Shown: positions 7,697 to 22,723, counted from the stretch's first letter. The stretch: 64,000 nt of DNA from Sphingomonas panni (GCF_022664435.1 NZ_JAKREU010000002.1:186001-250000), one strand, 5' to 3'. The notes: generated by a model not told the origin, from the sequence alone. Program-made: numbers and translations.

Positions 7697-10516
7697 ATGA
7701 AGACGATGAAACGCGTCCTGTTGGCCGGCGCCTCGGTGATGACGGTCGCCGGGTTTGCCGGTACCGCCGCGGCGCAGGCGACGGCGCAAGCCAGCACCGA
7801 TGTCGCGACGGAGAATGGCGACGACATCGTCGTCACCGGCGTGCGCGCATCGCTGCGCACCGCACAGGCGATCAAGCAGAATTCCGACCAGATCGTCGAT
7901 TCGGTCAGCGCACAGGACATCGGCAAGCTGCCCGACGTCAACACGACCGAAGCGCTGCAGCGCATCACCGGCGTCCAGATTCAGCGCCGCTATGGCGAAG
8001 GCGCGACCGATTTCGACCACCGCACCCAGCCCGCGATCACGGTCCGCGGCCTGACCCAGGTCCAGAACTTCCTCGACGGGCGCGCCGTCTATTCGGCATC
8101 GGGCGGCCGCGCCTTCGACCTCGAAGGGATTCCGCCCGAACTGCTCTCTGGCATCGACGTGTACAAGAACGCCCCGGCGAACATCATCGAAGGCGGCGTC
8201 GGCGGCGCGGTCAACCTGCGCACCCGCCGGCCGTTCGATTCACCGGGACAGGTCATCAGCATGACCGCACGCGGCAACTATTACGACCGTGTCGACAAGC
8301 CGGGCTATGCGTTTTCGGGCCTGTACAGCAACCGCTACGACACCGGCATCGGCGAGATCGGCATCCTGCTGAACGCGGTCTATTCGAAGAGCCAGTATCG
8401 TCAGGACGGCCTGCTCGCTGGGCCGTTCGGCGAAGCGCGCCCCGGGTCGATCGCCAATGCGCCGAACAATGCGCAGATCCCCTATGGCTTCGAAGTGTAT
8501 GACGATACCGGCGACCGCAAGCGGCTGGGCATCGCCGCGGCGGTGCAGTGGCAGGCCAGCGACGCGGTGCTCGTGACCGCACAGTATCAGGGCACGAAAT
8601 ACTGGTTCAACCGCACCGGTGCCTATTATTACGATTTCAACAACCTGCCGGGCAACCAGTATGACTCGCAGGGGCGTGTGACGCAGTACAACACGCTGCC
8701 GACGCCCGGCAGCGCCTTCACGTTCAACAAGGACGGCTATGCGACCAGCGGCTCGTTGTCGCCGCAGACCTTCGAAACCGGCCGGTTCGACCAGGAGCTG
8801 TGGAGCGCCAGCCAGAACTTCACGTTCAATGTCGGCTGGCAGGCGACCGACCGCGCAAAGGTCAACTTCGACGTCCAGTATCTGACGTCCTATTACAACG
8901 CCGACCGCAACGGCCACGTCCTGTCGCTGTACAACCGCACCGGCCAGAACGCGACCGGGCAATATGGCGGCACCGTCGCGCCGCATCCGTCGACGGTCGT
9001 GTTCGACCTGCGCGGCAAGTATCCGCGCTGGGACGTCACCAATCCGGCGGTGCTGAACAATCCGGCAAACTATTCGCTGCCGTTCATCGCCGACGCGCTC
9101 CAGCGCAACGATGCCGACACGCTCGCGCTCGCCTATGACATCGAATATGATTTCGAAGGCGGCTTCCTGAAGAAGCTGCGGGGCGGTGCGCGCTATTCCG
9201 ACAACAGCATCGACCTGCGCGGCACCTGGAACGGCGTCTGCCTGTATCAGGGGATCGCGCCGGGCTGCCGCGACGTGCCGGCCGGCACGCCGCTGATCCC
9301 GCTCAGCCGTTTCCCGCAGCTGTCGATGAAGGGACCGTCGAAGAACTGGTTCGACGGCAATACCGTCACCGGCGGCATCCTCTATCCGGCATTCCCGGCG
9401 GGCAAGGGCGTGTGGGAACAGACCAAGGCGCTCTATGCCCTGTTCGGTGCCCAGACCAAGGACGCCTTCACGCCGGGTGACCTCAACCGCCAGACGGAAA
9501 AGACCTACACCGCCTGGGGTATCGCCGATTACGCCTTCGAACTGGGCAGCATCCGGTTCGACGGCGGCGCGGGCGTGCGGATCGTCAAGACGCGCACGAC
9601 CTCGGTCGGGACGCAGTTCAATGTGGACGGCAGCTTCACCGGCATCTCGCTAGGCAACGACTATACCAACGTCCTGCCCAGCATGAACATCCGCGCCCGG
9701 CTGACCGACCAGTTCCAGATGCGCTTCGCCTATTCGAAGGGCGTGGCGCGGCCGAACTTCGACGTGCTGTCGACCAACGTGACGCTGCAGAACCCGAACC
9801 AGGTCGATCCGAACAACGGCCTGCCCTTCGCCAGCTCGGGCAACCCGTTCCTGCGGCCGATCAAATCGGACAATTTCGACCTGACCGCCGAATGGTATTT
9901 CGCACCGACCGGATCGCTGACCGCCGGCCTGTTCTACAAGAAGGTCAACGGCTTCCTGTCGAGCGGTCGGTTCATCGGCACCTATGGCGGGCGTCGGTAC
10001 AACGTGAACTCGACGCTCAATTCGGGCGACGGAACGGTCAAGGGGCTGGAAGCGGGCTATCAGCAGTTCTTCGACTTCCTGCCCGGCCTGCTCAGCGGCT
10101 TCGGCATCCAGGCGAACTACACCTATGTCGACTCGAACGTGGAGAACCCGTTCTCCTCGTCGAGCAACAACCTGCCCTCCACCCTGCCACTGGAAAAGCT
10201 GTCGAAGCACAGCTACAACCTGATCGGGCTGTACGAAAAGGGTCCGGTCACCGCCCGCCTCGCCTATAACGGCCGGTCGAGCTACCTCGAACAGACCACC
10301 GGCAGCGGTGCCAACGGGCAGGGCCAGTTCGCCAAGCCCTTCGCCTCGCTCGACGCCTCGATCAGCGTCAATCTGAACGAGCATGTCGCGGTGTCGGCGG
10401 ACGTCGTGAACCTGAACAACCGGATGAACGTGCTGTACATCGGCACGCCGTCCGCTCCGCTGCAGTACCAGCTCAACGATCGCCGCTTCGGCCTGTCGCT
10501 CCGCGCGACCTATTGA
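7697..10516 (+). CDS. TonB-dependent outer-membrane receptor (galactan locus)
   Basis: This 939-residue protein is an outer-membrane beta-barrel with a plug, importing oligosaccharides with energy from TonB-ExbBD. It begins with a signal peptide ending GTAAAQA, then a TonB-box-like stretch DDIVVTG, then plug motifs DIGKLPDVNTTEALQRITGV and IEGGVGGAVNLRTRRP typical of the Xanthomonas/Caulobacter receptor family. It ends in an aromatic-rich barrel strand (GLSLRATY). Two candidate operators and a GGGAGAGGGG ribosome binding site precede it. It is followed by a hairpin terminator, then DUF6445, halogenase and glycosidase genes, so its ligand is probably a galactan fragment. The ligand cannot be read from sequence. 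Confidence 0.93.
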   Translation: MKTMKRVLLAGASVMTVAGFAGTAAAQATAQASTDVATENGDDIVVTGVRASLRTAQAIKQNSDQIVDSVSAQDIGKLPDVNTTEALQRITGVQIQRRYGEGATDFDHRTQPAITVRGLTQVQNFLDGRAVYSASGGRAFDLEGIPPELLSGIDVYKNAPANIIEGGVGGAVNLRTRRPFDSPGQVISMTARGNYYDRVDKPGYAFSGLYSNRYDTGIGEIGILLNAVYSKSQYRQDGLLAGPFGEARPGSIANAPNNAQIPYGFEVYDDTGDRKRLGIAAAVQWQASDAVLVTAQYQGTKYWFNRTGAYYYDFNNLPGNQYDSQGRVTQYNTLPTPGSAFTFNKDGYATSGSLSPQTFETGRFDQELWSASQNFTFNVGWQATDRAKVNFDVQYLTSYYNADRNGHVLSLYNRTGQNATGQYGGTVAPHPSTVVFDLRGKYPRWDVTNPAVLNNPANYSLPFIADALQRNDADTLALAYDIEYDFEGGFLKKLRGGARYSDNSIDLRGTWNGVCLYQGIAPGCRDVPAGTPLIPLSRFPQLSMKGPSKNWFDGNTVTGGILYPAFPAGKGVWEQTKALYALFGAQTKDAFTPGDLNRQTEKTYTAWGIADYAFELGSIRFDGGAGVRIVKTRTTSVGTQFNVDGSFTGISLGNDYTNVLPSMNIRARLTDQFQMRFAYSKGVARPNFDVLSTNVTLQNPNQVDPNNGLPFASSGNPFLRPIKSDNFDLTAEWYFAPTGSLTAGLFYKKVNGFLSSGRFIGTYGGRRYNVNSTLNSGDGTVKGLEAGYQQFFDFLPGLLSGFGIQANYTYVDSNVENPFSSSSNNLPSTLPLEKLSKHSYNLIGLYEKGPVTARLAYNGRSSYLEQTTGSGANGQGQFAKPFASLDASISVNLNEHVAVSADVVNLNNRMNVLYIGTPSAPLQYQLNDRRFGLSLRATY

Positions 10517-10522
10517 GCAAGC

Positions 10523-10600
10523 GGCGGCGGGAGGCTGGTTGCGCCCCCGCCGCCGAAGAGGTCCCTCCCTGCCGGTGTGGTTCGCCACACCGGCCCTTTT
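10523..10600 (+). terminator. Tandem hairpins after TonB receptor (attenuating terminator)
   Basis: The first stem is GGCGGCGGG (10523-10531) with CCCGCCGCC (10546-10554) and has no T-run. The second is a perfect 10-bp stem GCCGGTGTGG/CCACACCGGC (10571-10594) closed by a TTCG tetraloop and followed by T5. The second looks like a real terminator. It would make the receptor more abundant than the downstream DUF6445-halogenase-glycosidase genes if termination is partial. Confidence 0.8.
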
Positions 10601-10618
10601 TGGGCTATCGGAACTGTC

Positions 10619-11328
10619 ATGTCGTCTGCCCCGATCGCCGTCGCCCCGCCCGTCGTCTCGCTCCGCCATGTCGGTCGTGAACGTGAACCGCTGGTCATCA
10701 TCGACCGCGCGACCGGTCAGCGCGATGCGTTGGTCGAATTCGCCGCGACGCGGTCGCGCTTCGAACCCGCTACGAAGGTTGGCAGCTTCTATCCCGGCCT
10801 GCTCGGCCCCGCGCCGACCGCCTATGTCGAGGCGATGGTTCGCATGGTCCTGCCGCTGATCGCCACGCATTTCACCGGTGTACCGGTCCAGCCGGCCCGC
10901 GCCCGCGGCAATTTCTCGCTCGTGACGCTGCCGCCGGAGGCGCTGACCCCGGACCAGCGGGTGCCCCATGTCGATTCCGCCGACCGGCTGCAATTCGCGA
11001 CCGTTCATTTCCTGTCGTCGGCCAATGGCGACGGCACCCGCTTCTTCCGCCACCGCGCCACGGGGTTCGAGACGATCGACGCCGATCGGTTACCGGCGTT
11101 TCGCGCCGCACTCGATGCCGAGATCGGCGACATACCCGCCGCCTATGCCGATGGGGCCGATGGCCCGTTCGAGGCGATCGGCGCGGTCGATGCAGCGCCC
11201 GACCGGCTGATCCTGTACCGCGCCGCCCTGCTCCATTCGGGGGCGATCGCCACGCTGCCCGCCGATGCCGCCGACCCGCGTCGCGGCCGGCTGACCGGCA
11301 ACCTGTTCCTCCAGTGCCGGGTGGCGGC

Positions 11329-11332
<4 letters not shown>
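10619..11332 (+). CDS. DUF6445 family protein (Fe(II)/2OG-oxygenase-like)
   Basis: This 237-residue protein has no signal peptide and belongs to the DUF6445 family found beside TonB receptors and tryptophan-halogenase-like genes. It shows the pieces of an Fe(II)/2-oxoglutarate oxygenase site: H117-x-D119 in RVPHVDS, a distal H206 in ALLHSGA, and an Arg (R222 or R224) in RRGRLTGNLF. The fold is inferred from this spacing only. Its stop codon overlaps the next start (ATGA), so it is co-translated with the halogenase-like protein, and the two probably act together. What they modify is not known. The ATG at 10619 was preferred because it follows the terminator; there is only a weak GGAA ribosome binding site. 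Confidence 0.75.
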
Positions 11333-16119
<4,787 letters not shown>

Positions 16120-16120
<1 letters not shown>

Positions 16121-17481
16121 TGCGACGCCGCCTTATTGCGCTCGCTGCCGCCCTGCTGGGCGGGGCCGCGCCCGTCGCCGACGCGCCACGCTGGGACGCC
16201 CCCGGCGCGGGCAATCCGCTGTTGCCCGGCTATTTCGCCGATCCGTCGATCGTCCGTGAAGGAAGCCGCTGGTATATCTTTGCCACGATCGATCCATGGG
16301 GTGACGACCGGCTGGGGCTGTGGACGTCGGACAATGGCCGCGACTGGCGCTTCTCGATGCCCGAGTGGCCGACCAAGCAGGCCGCGACCAGCCCGACCTC
16401 GGGCGATGCCAAGGTCTGGGCACCATCGGTGGTGAAGGCAGCCAATAGCCGCTGGTACATGTATGTCTCGGTCGGGAGCGAGGTGTGGGTCGGCACCGCC
16501 CCGTCCCCCGCCGGCCCATGGCGCGACGCCAACGGGGGCAAGCCGCTGGTCAAGCGCGATTTCGCCCCCGCCTATCACATGATCGATGCCGAGGCGTTCG
16601 TCGACGACGACGGGCAGGCCTATCTCTATTGGGGATCGGGGCTGAACTGGGTCAACGGCCATTGCTTCGTTGTGCGGCTGAAACCCGACATGGTGACCTT
16701 CGACGGCACGCCGCGCGACGTGACGCCGCAGGGCTATTTCGAAGCGCCGTTCATGGTGAAGGCGGGTGGCCGCTATCTGCTAACCTATAGCGACGGCAAC
16801 ACGACCAAGGATACCTACAAGGTCCGATACGCGGTCGGCACCACGCCGTTCGGCCCGTTCACCGAAGGCGCGAACAGCCCGATCCTCGAAACGCAGCGCG
16901 ATCGCGACATCGTCAGCCCCGGCCATCATGCGATCTTCCGATCCGGCGACCAAAGCTACATCCTCTATCACCGACAGGCGCTGCCGTGGCCGCAGACGGG
17001 CGAAGCCGTGCTGCGACAGGTCGCGGTGGACCCGATCGACCTGCGCGGCGACGGGACCATCGCGAGGGTTACACCGGGCCATGGTGGTCCGGTCGCCGGA
17101 TTTGCGGCCCATCGGACGAGGGGCCTGACGTGGCGGGCGGGCCGCAATACGGCCGGCACGCCCAATTCGCCGGCAAAGGCGGCCGACGACAATTACGCGA
17201 CGCTTTGGCGCGCCCCATCCACGGGCGGGGGTATGCTGGTCGCCGATCTCGGCCGTCGCCAGCGCGTCGCCCGCTCGCTGGTCCGACCGGAGTTCGCGAC
17301 GCGGCCCTATCGCTTCGCGGTCGATGCGTCCGACGACGGGCGGCGCTGGAAGCCGGTTGCGACCGCCGCAACGCGCAGCGGATCACCGATCGCAATCGAT
17401 CACGCCGTCACCGCCCGCTATCTGCGCCTGCGGACTGCGGAACCGGGCGCCGGTGTGTGGGAATGGACGATCCTGCCGTGA
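16120..17481 (+). CDS. GH43 glycosidase with C-terminal discoidin-like domain
   Basis: This 453-residue exported protein has a short signal peptide (RRLIALAAALLGGAAPVADA). The five-bladed GH43 propeller shows its three acidic residues: D41 in YFADPSIV (base), D156 in HMIDAEAF and E208 in YFEAPFMV (acid). After about residue 330 a separate beta domain (TPNSPAKAADDNYATLW, RYLRLRTAEPG) resembles F5/8-type carbohydrate-binding modules. GH43 enzymes act on arabinans, xylans and beta-1,3-galactans; the locus suggests galactan or arabinogalactan. Start is the ATG in the ATGA overlap with GH2; a GTG three bases earlier is also possible. Confidence 0.88.
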
Positions 17482-17920
17482 CGACGCTCACCACCCTGAT
17501 GCTGCTCGCCGCGCCAGTGGCGTAGGCGGCCGAGGATCGCTCGGTCGTCCCTTCGGTCGTGGCATCCGACACCCGCCTTGCCGCACCGACCGGCGCGCAG
17601 GTCCGCTGGACGGCCAAAGGCCTGACGATTGCCGGCTGTTACTGGGCACCCGAACTGCAAGAGATTGGGGGGCGCCGGTCGATCATGATCGGCTCCTGGT
17701 GAAATCGGGACGACGCCGGGTCGGCGGACAAAGGCGCTTAGGACACGGTGCGGGCGCTTGTCATGCAGCTTCGCGCCGACGGCGATCCTGCCCATTCCGG
17801 CGTCTGGTCGCGCCCGGCGAACATCAGCCTTGCGATGCCCTGTTTCACTGTCGCAGCGCAGTCCTACGACATCTGGTCGCAGCGCTATCTGCCGGCCGAT
17901 GCCGCCGGGACCGGTCGCCT
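17478..17920 (+). pseudogene. Decayed second GH43 gene
   Basis: A GTG overlapping the stop of the intact GH43 gene opens a frame with a signal-like start (TTLTTLMLLAAPVA) that hits TAG at 17523. The same frame continues with CYWAPELQEIGG, which resembles the W-A-P-E motif of GH43. It then meets TGA at 17700 and TAG at 17739, and goes on through SRPANISLAMPCFTV and QSYDIWSQRYLPAD, resembling a later GH43 blade. No base shift is needed up to about 17910, after which similarity fades toward the GH31 end. I read it as a nonsense-riddled, truncated GH43 that was once translationally coupled to its neighbour. Family assignment rests on these motifs only. Confidence 0.6.
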
Positions 17921-18054
17921 ATCGCAACGTCGGACAAGGCCCCTCCAAGGCGCTTTCCCTACCGGAGAGCACGCCACGCCGCGCTATGTCTATCACAGCC
18001 GGGGCGACAGCCATCGGCGGACAGGCGCAGTCCTGGCAGCGACCGTCGCCGTCC

Positions 18055-20958
18055 TCAAAAGCGCAACACCGTTGGCTGCCCCGTATAGGTCACCGTCCGC
18101 GTGGTCGGCATATCTGCAATTCCCCCGCCCGATCGCGGCCGAACCATGACGATGTTCAGCTGTCGCTTCGCCACCATGCCGGGGAAACTGCCCTGCCGGG
18201 CACCGATCGCCAGCGTCCGCCGCGCTTCGTCCCAGGTCAGCGTGTAAGTCGCCCGCTGACCGCGTTCATAGGCATAGGTTTCGTTGTCGTCCTCATAGAC
18301 CGTGAACTGTCCGTTCGCACCCGGATAGACGCGGATTTCATAGGGCGCGGCGAGCTTTTCCGTCGCATATTGCTGGAGCGAACCCAGCGGCAGGATCGCA
18401 CCTGCGCGGACATAGAGCGGCACGATGTCGAGCGGGACGTCGCGCGTCACATCCCGCCCACCAGCCAGCCGTTCATTGGTCCAGAAGTCATACCAGCCAC
18501 CAGCGGGCAGATAGGTGCGGACAGACAGGTCCGGCCCCGCCCCAACCTTGGCCGCGAGGGCGCGCATCTCGGACGGCCTGCGCCACGCGAAGCGCAGGTC
18601 ACGTTCGGCACCGCCCTGAAAATACTCGATGCGAACGGCTACGCGCTGCCCCTTGCGCAGGGTCACCTTCGCATTGTTGTAGCGGGACCGACCGCCTGCC
18701 CAGTCGTCGATCAGCTTCGCCCCGTCGACGAACAGCCGGACCCCGTCATCCGCCTGCAGGCCCAGTTCATATTCGCCATCCTCGGGCGCTTCCAGCCTGC
18801 CTTCCCAGCGCGCGGAAAAGTCGTTCAGTTTGGTTAGCCCCGGTGGCATCGCCTCCAGCGGCGGTTCGGGCCACCGCTTGTCGATCGTCGCATCGACGAC
18901 CTTGCCGACCGGTTTCTCGAAATTGGTGCCCGCGAAATAGGTGCCGGCCAGTCCCGGCTGGCCGTCGGGCGTGGTCAGTGCGCTGGCAGGCACGGTCGCG
19001 GCAGGCTCCGGCTCGGGCCGGTACATTGCGCGCGTGACGGGATGGACCAGCAGCGACGAGCCGAACATGAAAGCGTCGTCGATGCCGTGGACCCGCACAT
19101 CGTCGGGAAAGTCCATCGCCAGCGGTCGCATCAGCGTATAGCCGCCCGACGTCACCTGCCACGCCGAGGCATAGATATAGGGCAGCATACGGTAGCGCAG
19201 GTTCACCGCCGTCAGCAGCGAGCCATAGACCTGCGGGTCCAGCGACTTGAAGATATAGGGTTCGCGTTCGATGTCGGTCCCATGGACGCGCATCAGCGGG
19301 TTGAACGCAGCATATTGAAACCAGCGCGCGAACAACTCGCGGTAGAAGGGGTTGCGATGGCCCCCGCCATAGCCGCCGACGAAGAAGCCGCCGGTATCCT
19401 GCGTCCAGTATGGATTGCCGGTCACGGTAACGTTGACCCCGCCCGCGACCTGATGACGCAGCGTCTCCCAACTCGCCAGCGTATCGCCCGACCAGGATGC
19501 GGCGGCGGTCCGCTGCGCCCCGGCCCAAGCCGAGCGGGTCAAGGTCAGCACCCGCTTGTCGCCGGTCGCGCGCTGTCCGTCATAGGTGCCCTGCGTCGTC
19601 ATCAGCGAATAGGCGTTGAGATAGCGGGAGAAGTCGCCCAGCGCGTTGCGGCCCAGTGACTTTATGTCGTCGACCGCCGCCTTAGCATCGTGCATCGCGG
19701 TGCTGACCTCTACCTCGGTCCCGTCCATCCACAACGCGTCGACGCCCTTGTCGAGCAGGCCCGCCTTGGCATGGTCGAAATAGATCTTGCGGCCGAGCGG
19801 ACTGAACGCGTCATAGATGCGCGCCTGCTTCGATATCCAGTGCAGCGGGGGGAAGCGCAGTCCGTACCGGTCGAGGTCGGCGGCCAAAGCGGTATCGTTG
19901 CCGACCGATGGCCAGATCGATACCATCAGCTTCAGGTGCAGGTCGTGAATATGTCGGATCGTACCGACCGGATCGGGAAAGCGGGTCTTGTCCCACGTCA
20001 TCCCGCTCCAGCTGCCGTCATTGCCGCCCCAATATTGCCAGTCCTGCACGATGTAATCGAGCGGAAAGCGTTCGCGGCGAAACGTCTCCGCCACCTCTAG
20101 CAACCGGTCTTGGGTCGGATAGCGTTCCTTGCTCATGAACAGCCCGAACGCCTGCTTCGGCAGCATCGGCGCGGCCCCGGTCAAGGAGCGATAGGACCGG
20201 ATCACGCCGTCCATCGTGTCCGCACCCATGAAATAGTAATCGACACCGCCCGGCGCACTTTCCGCCCATAGCCGCGCACCGCCTGCGTCGTCGGCAAAGC
20301 GCATATGCGAATAGGTGTCCCACAGCACGCCGTACCGGCGGTTCGATACCATCACCGGTATGATGATGCCGATATTGGTCTGGACCAGATCGAGCTTCGC
20401 CCCCCGGCGATTGATCGTCGCATCGTCGGTGAAGCCGAAGCCATAGATCGCCTCGTCGGGACGCAGGGTGAAGCGGTTCTCGACTTCATAGGTAGGTGCA
20501 TCGGAGATCGCGACCGGCTTCACGCTTTGCGGACGCGTGGCGTCCTCGCTGGTGTACAGCTTGCCGGTTCCATCGAAGAAGCTGATCGCGCCGCTGCGCT
20601 TGTCGATCGACAATTTCAGCTTCGCCGTGGTCAGGATCAGCGCCCCGGCCGCATCGCTCAGGGTAAAGGGAGTTTCGGCGGGCGATCCGGTGACGACGAT
20701 GCTCCTGGCGGTCCAGTAGTTGCGTCCGTCGTTACTGTTCACCCGCACCGTCGCTGGACCGTAGAACAGGATGGTCTTCACGACGCCGTTCACGCGCAGC
20801 TGAACGCCGTTGCGCAGCCGCACGAATCCAAACGGCGCGACAGGAAGACCGGCTACCGCCTGCGGATGGCCATGGTCGTTCAATCCAACCGGCAACGTCG
20901 CCGGTGCAACCGCCACCATGCTGCCAGATGCCGCGAGCGCGAGCGCCAACATTCCCAT
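18055..20958 (-). CDS. GH31 alpha-glycosidase (alpha-xylosidase-like) with PA14 insert
   Basis: This 967-residue exported enzyme has a signal peptide, an N-terminal beta domain (PDEAIYGFGF), and the GH31 barrel. The nucleophile is D412 in ALWMDGTEVE and the acid is D492 in SWSGDTLASW. A PA14-like beta domain interrupts the C-terminal part (GLAGTYFAGTNFEKPVG, SARWEGRLEAPEDGEYELGL, DDGVRLFVDGAKLIDDW). It ends in the usual beta domains (LPAGGWYDFWTNERL, VYEDDNETYAYERG). PA14-bearing GH31 proteins include alpha-xylosidases, but the sugar is not certain. I chose the ATG at 20958, six bases after GGGAGG. A copy of the locus GntR operator lies at 21034-21044. The gene is convergent with the galactan operon. 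Confidence 0.9.
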   Translation of the reverse strand: MGMLALALAASGSMVAVAPATLPVGLNDHGHPQAVAGLPVAPFGFVRLRNGVQLRVNGVVKTILFYGPATVRVNSNDGRNYWTARSIVVTGSPAETPFTLSDAAGALILTTAKLKLSIDKRSGAISFFDGTGKLYTSEDATRPQSVKPVAISDAPTYEVENRFTLRPDEAIYGFGFTDDATINRRGAKLDLVQTNIGIIIPVMVSNRRYGVLWDTYSHMRFADDAGGARLWAESAPGGVDYYFMGADTMDGVIRSYRSLTGAAPMLPKQAFGLFMSKERYPTQDRLLEVAETFRRERFPLDYIVQDWQYWGGNDGSWSGMTWDKTRFPDPVGTIRHIHDLHLKLMVSIWPSVGNDTALAADLDRYGLRFPPLHWISKQARIYDAFSPLGRKIYFDHAKAGLLDKGVDALWMDGTEVEVSTAMHDAKAAVDDIKSLGRNALGDFSRYLNAYSLMTTQGTYDGQRATGDKRVLTLTRSAWAGAQRTAAASWSGDTLASWETLRHQVAGGVNVTVTGNPYWTQDTGGFFVGGYGGGHRNPFYRELFARWFQYAAFNPLMRVHGTDIEREPYIFKSLDPQVYGSLLTAVNLRYRMLPYIYASAWQVTSGGYTLMRPLAMDFPDDVRVHGIDDAFMFGSSLLVHPVTRAMYRPEPEPAATVPASALTTPDGQPGLAGTYFAGTNFEKPVGKVVDATIDKRWPEPPLEAMPPGLTKLNDFSARWEGRLEAPEDGEYELGLQADDGVRLFVDGAKLIDDWAGGRSRYNNAKVTLRKGQRVAVRIEYFQGGAERDLRFAWRRPSEMRALAAKVGAGPDLSVRTYLPAGGWYDFWTNERLAGGRDVTRDVPLDIVPLYVRAGAILPLGSLQQYATEKLAAPYEIRVYPGANGQFTVYEDDNETYAYERGQRATYTLTWDEARRTLAIGARQGSFPGMVAKRQLNIVMVRPRSGGGIADMPTTRTVTYTGQPTVLRF

Positions 20959-21033
20959 CACCAACCTCCCCGTTCGTTCGTCGTCGGCATGCGGAGCGAA
21001 TGCACCGTCACCAAGGATCGTTCGCCGTAGGAT

Positions 21034-21044
21034 ATGTCAGACAA
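21034..21044. promoter_or_regulatory. GntR(FCD) operator before GH31
   Basis: ATGTCAGACAA is identical over all 11 bases to the site at 7649-7659 ahead of the TonB receptor, 13 kb away. It lies 76 bases upstream of the GH31 start codon, which ties this gene to the galactan regulon rather than to the fructan genes on its other side. Confidence 0.6.
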
Positions 21045-21106
21045 ATTAATTGGACAAGCGGCGTTCTACATGCCGGGGAGATCGGCCGGGCGGCGTCGCC
21101 GCCAGT

Positions 21107-22723
21107 TCAGGTGGAAATCCGTACGTCCGACACATGCAGGCTCCCGCCCGCAATATCCAGATGCAGTGATTTAGCGGACATCGGCGCGTTGATAAGCTCG
21201 GACAAGACCGCTTCGCCGTCATTGACGAAGACCTCGATCGAGCCAGCATCGACGAACACGCTGACCTTTGCGACGCCCTTACCGAAATCGCATCCCGCGC
21301 TCCGGTTCTGCCGCCAGGCAGCGCTGTCGGGCGGGTTGGGACCGCTCGCGTCGCGCTTGACGAACAGGCGGTTGTCCCGAAGCTCCAGCCCGACCTGCGT
21401 GAAGAATCCGTCGCCTCCGCGCACCGACAGCCACGCCCCAGCGGGCCATCCGCCAGCAGTCCGGTTGAGGGTCAGGTCGATGCGCCCCGCGACGACGTCG
21501 GCACCGGTCGGCCAAGCATAATCGCTTCCCTCGGTAATCGTCTGATCGGAGCCGGTTACGACCTGCTGGAACACCCCGTTCTGCGCCGCGATCGGCGTCA
21601 TTCGCAACCGGGGGACTCCGCCGATGCGTTGCAGGCGGAGTTGGCGCACGATGCTCAACTGTCCGCGATAGCCGTAAGGTGCCGGCAATTGGTTGGCATA
21701 GGCCCAATTGCTCATCCAGCCGATCGTATAGGCGGCGGCCAGCGGGTCGGGAGCAGCCGGATCGCGCCACACCACCGCCGCATAATAATCCGCCCCCTGA
21801 TCGAGCCACCGACCGGTCGCGCCGTCGGCGGTGAAGCTCGTCCCGTCAAAGTCGCCGACCCAATAATAGGTCCCGCCGATAAAGCCGCTTGCCGACCCGT
21901 CGCCACCCACCAGCAACACCCATTTGTCGCCGGCGGTCGTTCCGTCCGCCTCGTAAAGATGCAGCGGAAACAGGTGCGAACACTCCATCACCCCGCCCAC
22001 CAGGTTCGACAGGAAACCGCTGGCATAGCTCCACTGCTTCAGGTCCGGTGAGGTGTAGAAGCCGATCTTCCCCTCTTCCGACAGGGTCATTACCCAGCGG
22101 GCGGTGGGCGCGTGCCAGAACACGGTCGGGTCGCGAAACGGCTTGTTGCCCGGAAAATTGGGGTGGACGATCGCGTGGAAGGCAAAGCTCGCTCCACCGT
22201 CGCGTGAATACCACAAGGCAGTCGACTGGTTCTGCCCGGCGGCATTGTCCGCCGGCATCGTGGCGAGCGCGATCAGCGTGCCGGCACCGAAACCGGCAGT
22301 GTTATTCGTGTCGACGACCGCGCTGCCGCTCCATACATCGCCGAACGACGTGGTCCGCCGGGGGATCGCCACGCCACGATCGGTCCAATTGACCAGATCG
22401 GGCGAGGTCCAGCGCCGCCATTCGGTCCCGCCATTGGGCCAAGTCGGATTGTAGAGCGCCCACATCGTCCAGCTGTCGCCGATCCGCACCGGACGCTGTG
22501 GGTCGTTGATCCACCCGCCATCGGGTGCGGCGATGTGGTAGCGCGGCCGGCCGCTGACGGTCGTGGCGGTCGGGGTCGGGGTGGCGCTAGGTACCGGTGT
22601 CGGTGTCGGGCCGGGCGTCGACACCAACCCGCCACCTCCGTCGCCCGACGCGCCGCACGCCGGCAGGATGGGCAGGGTCGCGATCAGGCCGAGCGTGTGA
22701 CGCCGGGAAATCATGGATATCAT
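21107..22723 (-). CDS. GH32 fructan hydrolase, lipoprotein
   Basis: This 538-residue protein begins MISMISRRHTLGL with a lipobox LPAC (lipid-anchored C23). A Thr/Pro-rich linker (TPGPTPTPVPSATPTPT) leads to a GH32 propeller plus beta-sandwich. Catalytic motifs are WINDPQRP (nucleophile D74), FRDPTVFW and GGVMECSHLF (acid/base E). The nucleophile motif is W-I-N-D-P-Q rather than the common W-M-N-D-P-N. It is the last gene of the fructan operon, after the TonB receptor, and its likely place is the outer membrane, perhaps facing outward to cut levan or inulin before uptake. The start at 22723 follows GAGAGGAA. The exact fructan is not determined. Confidence 0.9.
   Translation of the reverse strand: MISMISRRHTLGLIATLPILPACGASGDGGGGLVSTPGPTPTPVPSATPTPTATTVSGRPRYHIAAPDGGWINDPQRPVRIGDSWTMWALYNPTWPNGGTEWRRWTSPDLVNWTDRGVAIPRRTTSFGDVWSGSAVVDTNNTAGFGAGTLIALATMPADNAAGQNQSTALWYSRDGGASFAFHAIVHPNFPGNKPFRDPTVFWHAPTARWVMTLSEEGKIGFYTSPDLKQWSYASGFLSNLVGGVMECSHLFPLHLYEADGTTAGDKWVLLVGGDGSASGFIGGTYYWVGDFDGTSFTADGATGRWLDQGADYYAAVVWRDPAAPDPLAAAYTIGWMSNWAYANQLPAPYGYRGQLSIVRQLRLQRIGGVPRLRMTPIAAQNGVFQQVVTGSDQTITEGSDYAWPTGADVVAGRIDLTLNRTAGGWPAGAWLSVRGGDGFFTQVGLELRDNRLFVKRDASGPNPPDSAAWRQNRSAGCDFGKGVAKVSVFVDAGSIEVFVNDGEAVLSELINAPMSAKSLHLDIAGGSLHVSDVRIST

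Noticed and set aside
19042..19659. Plus-strand frame inside GH31
   Set aside because: It is opposite the catalytic barrel of a confident GH31 gene and has no coding features of its own.
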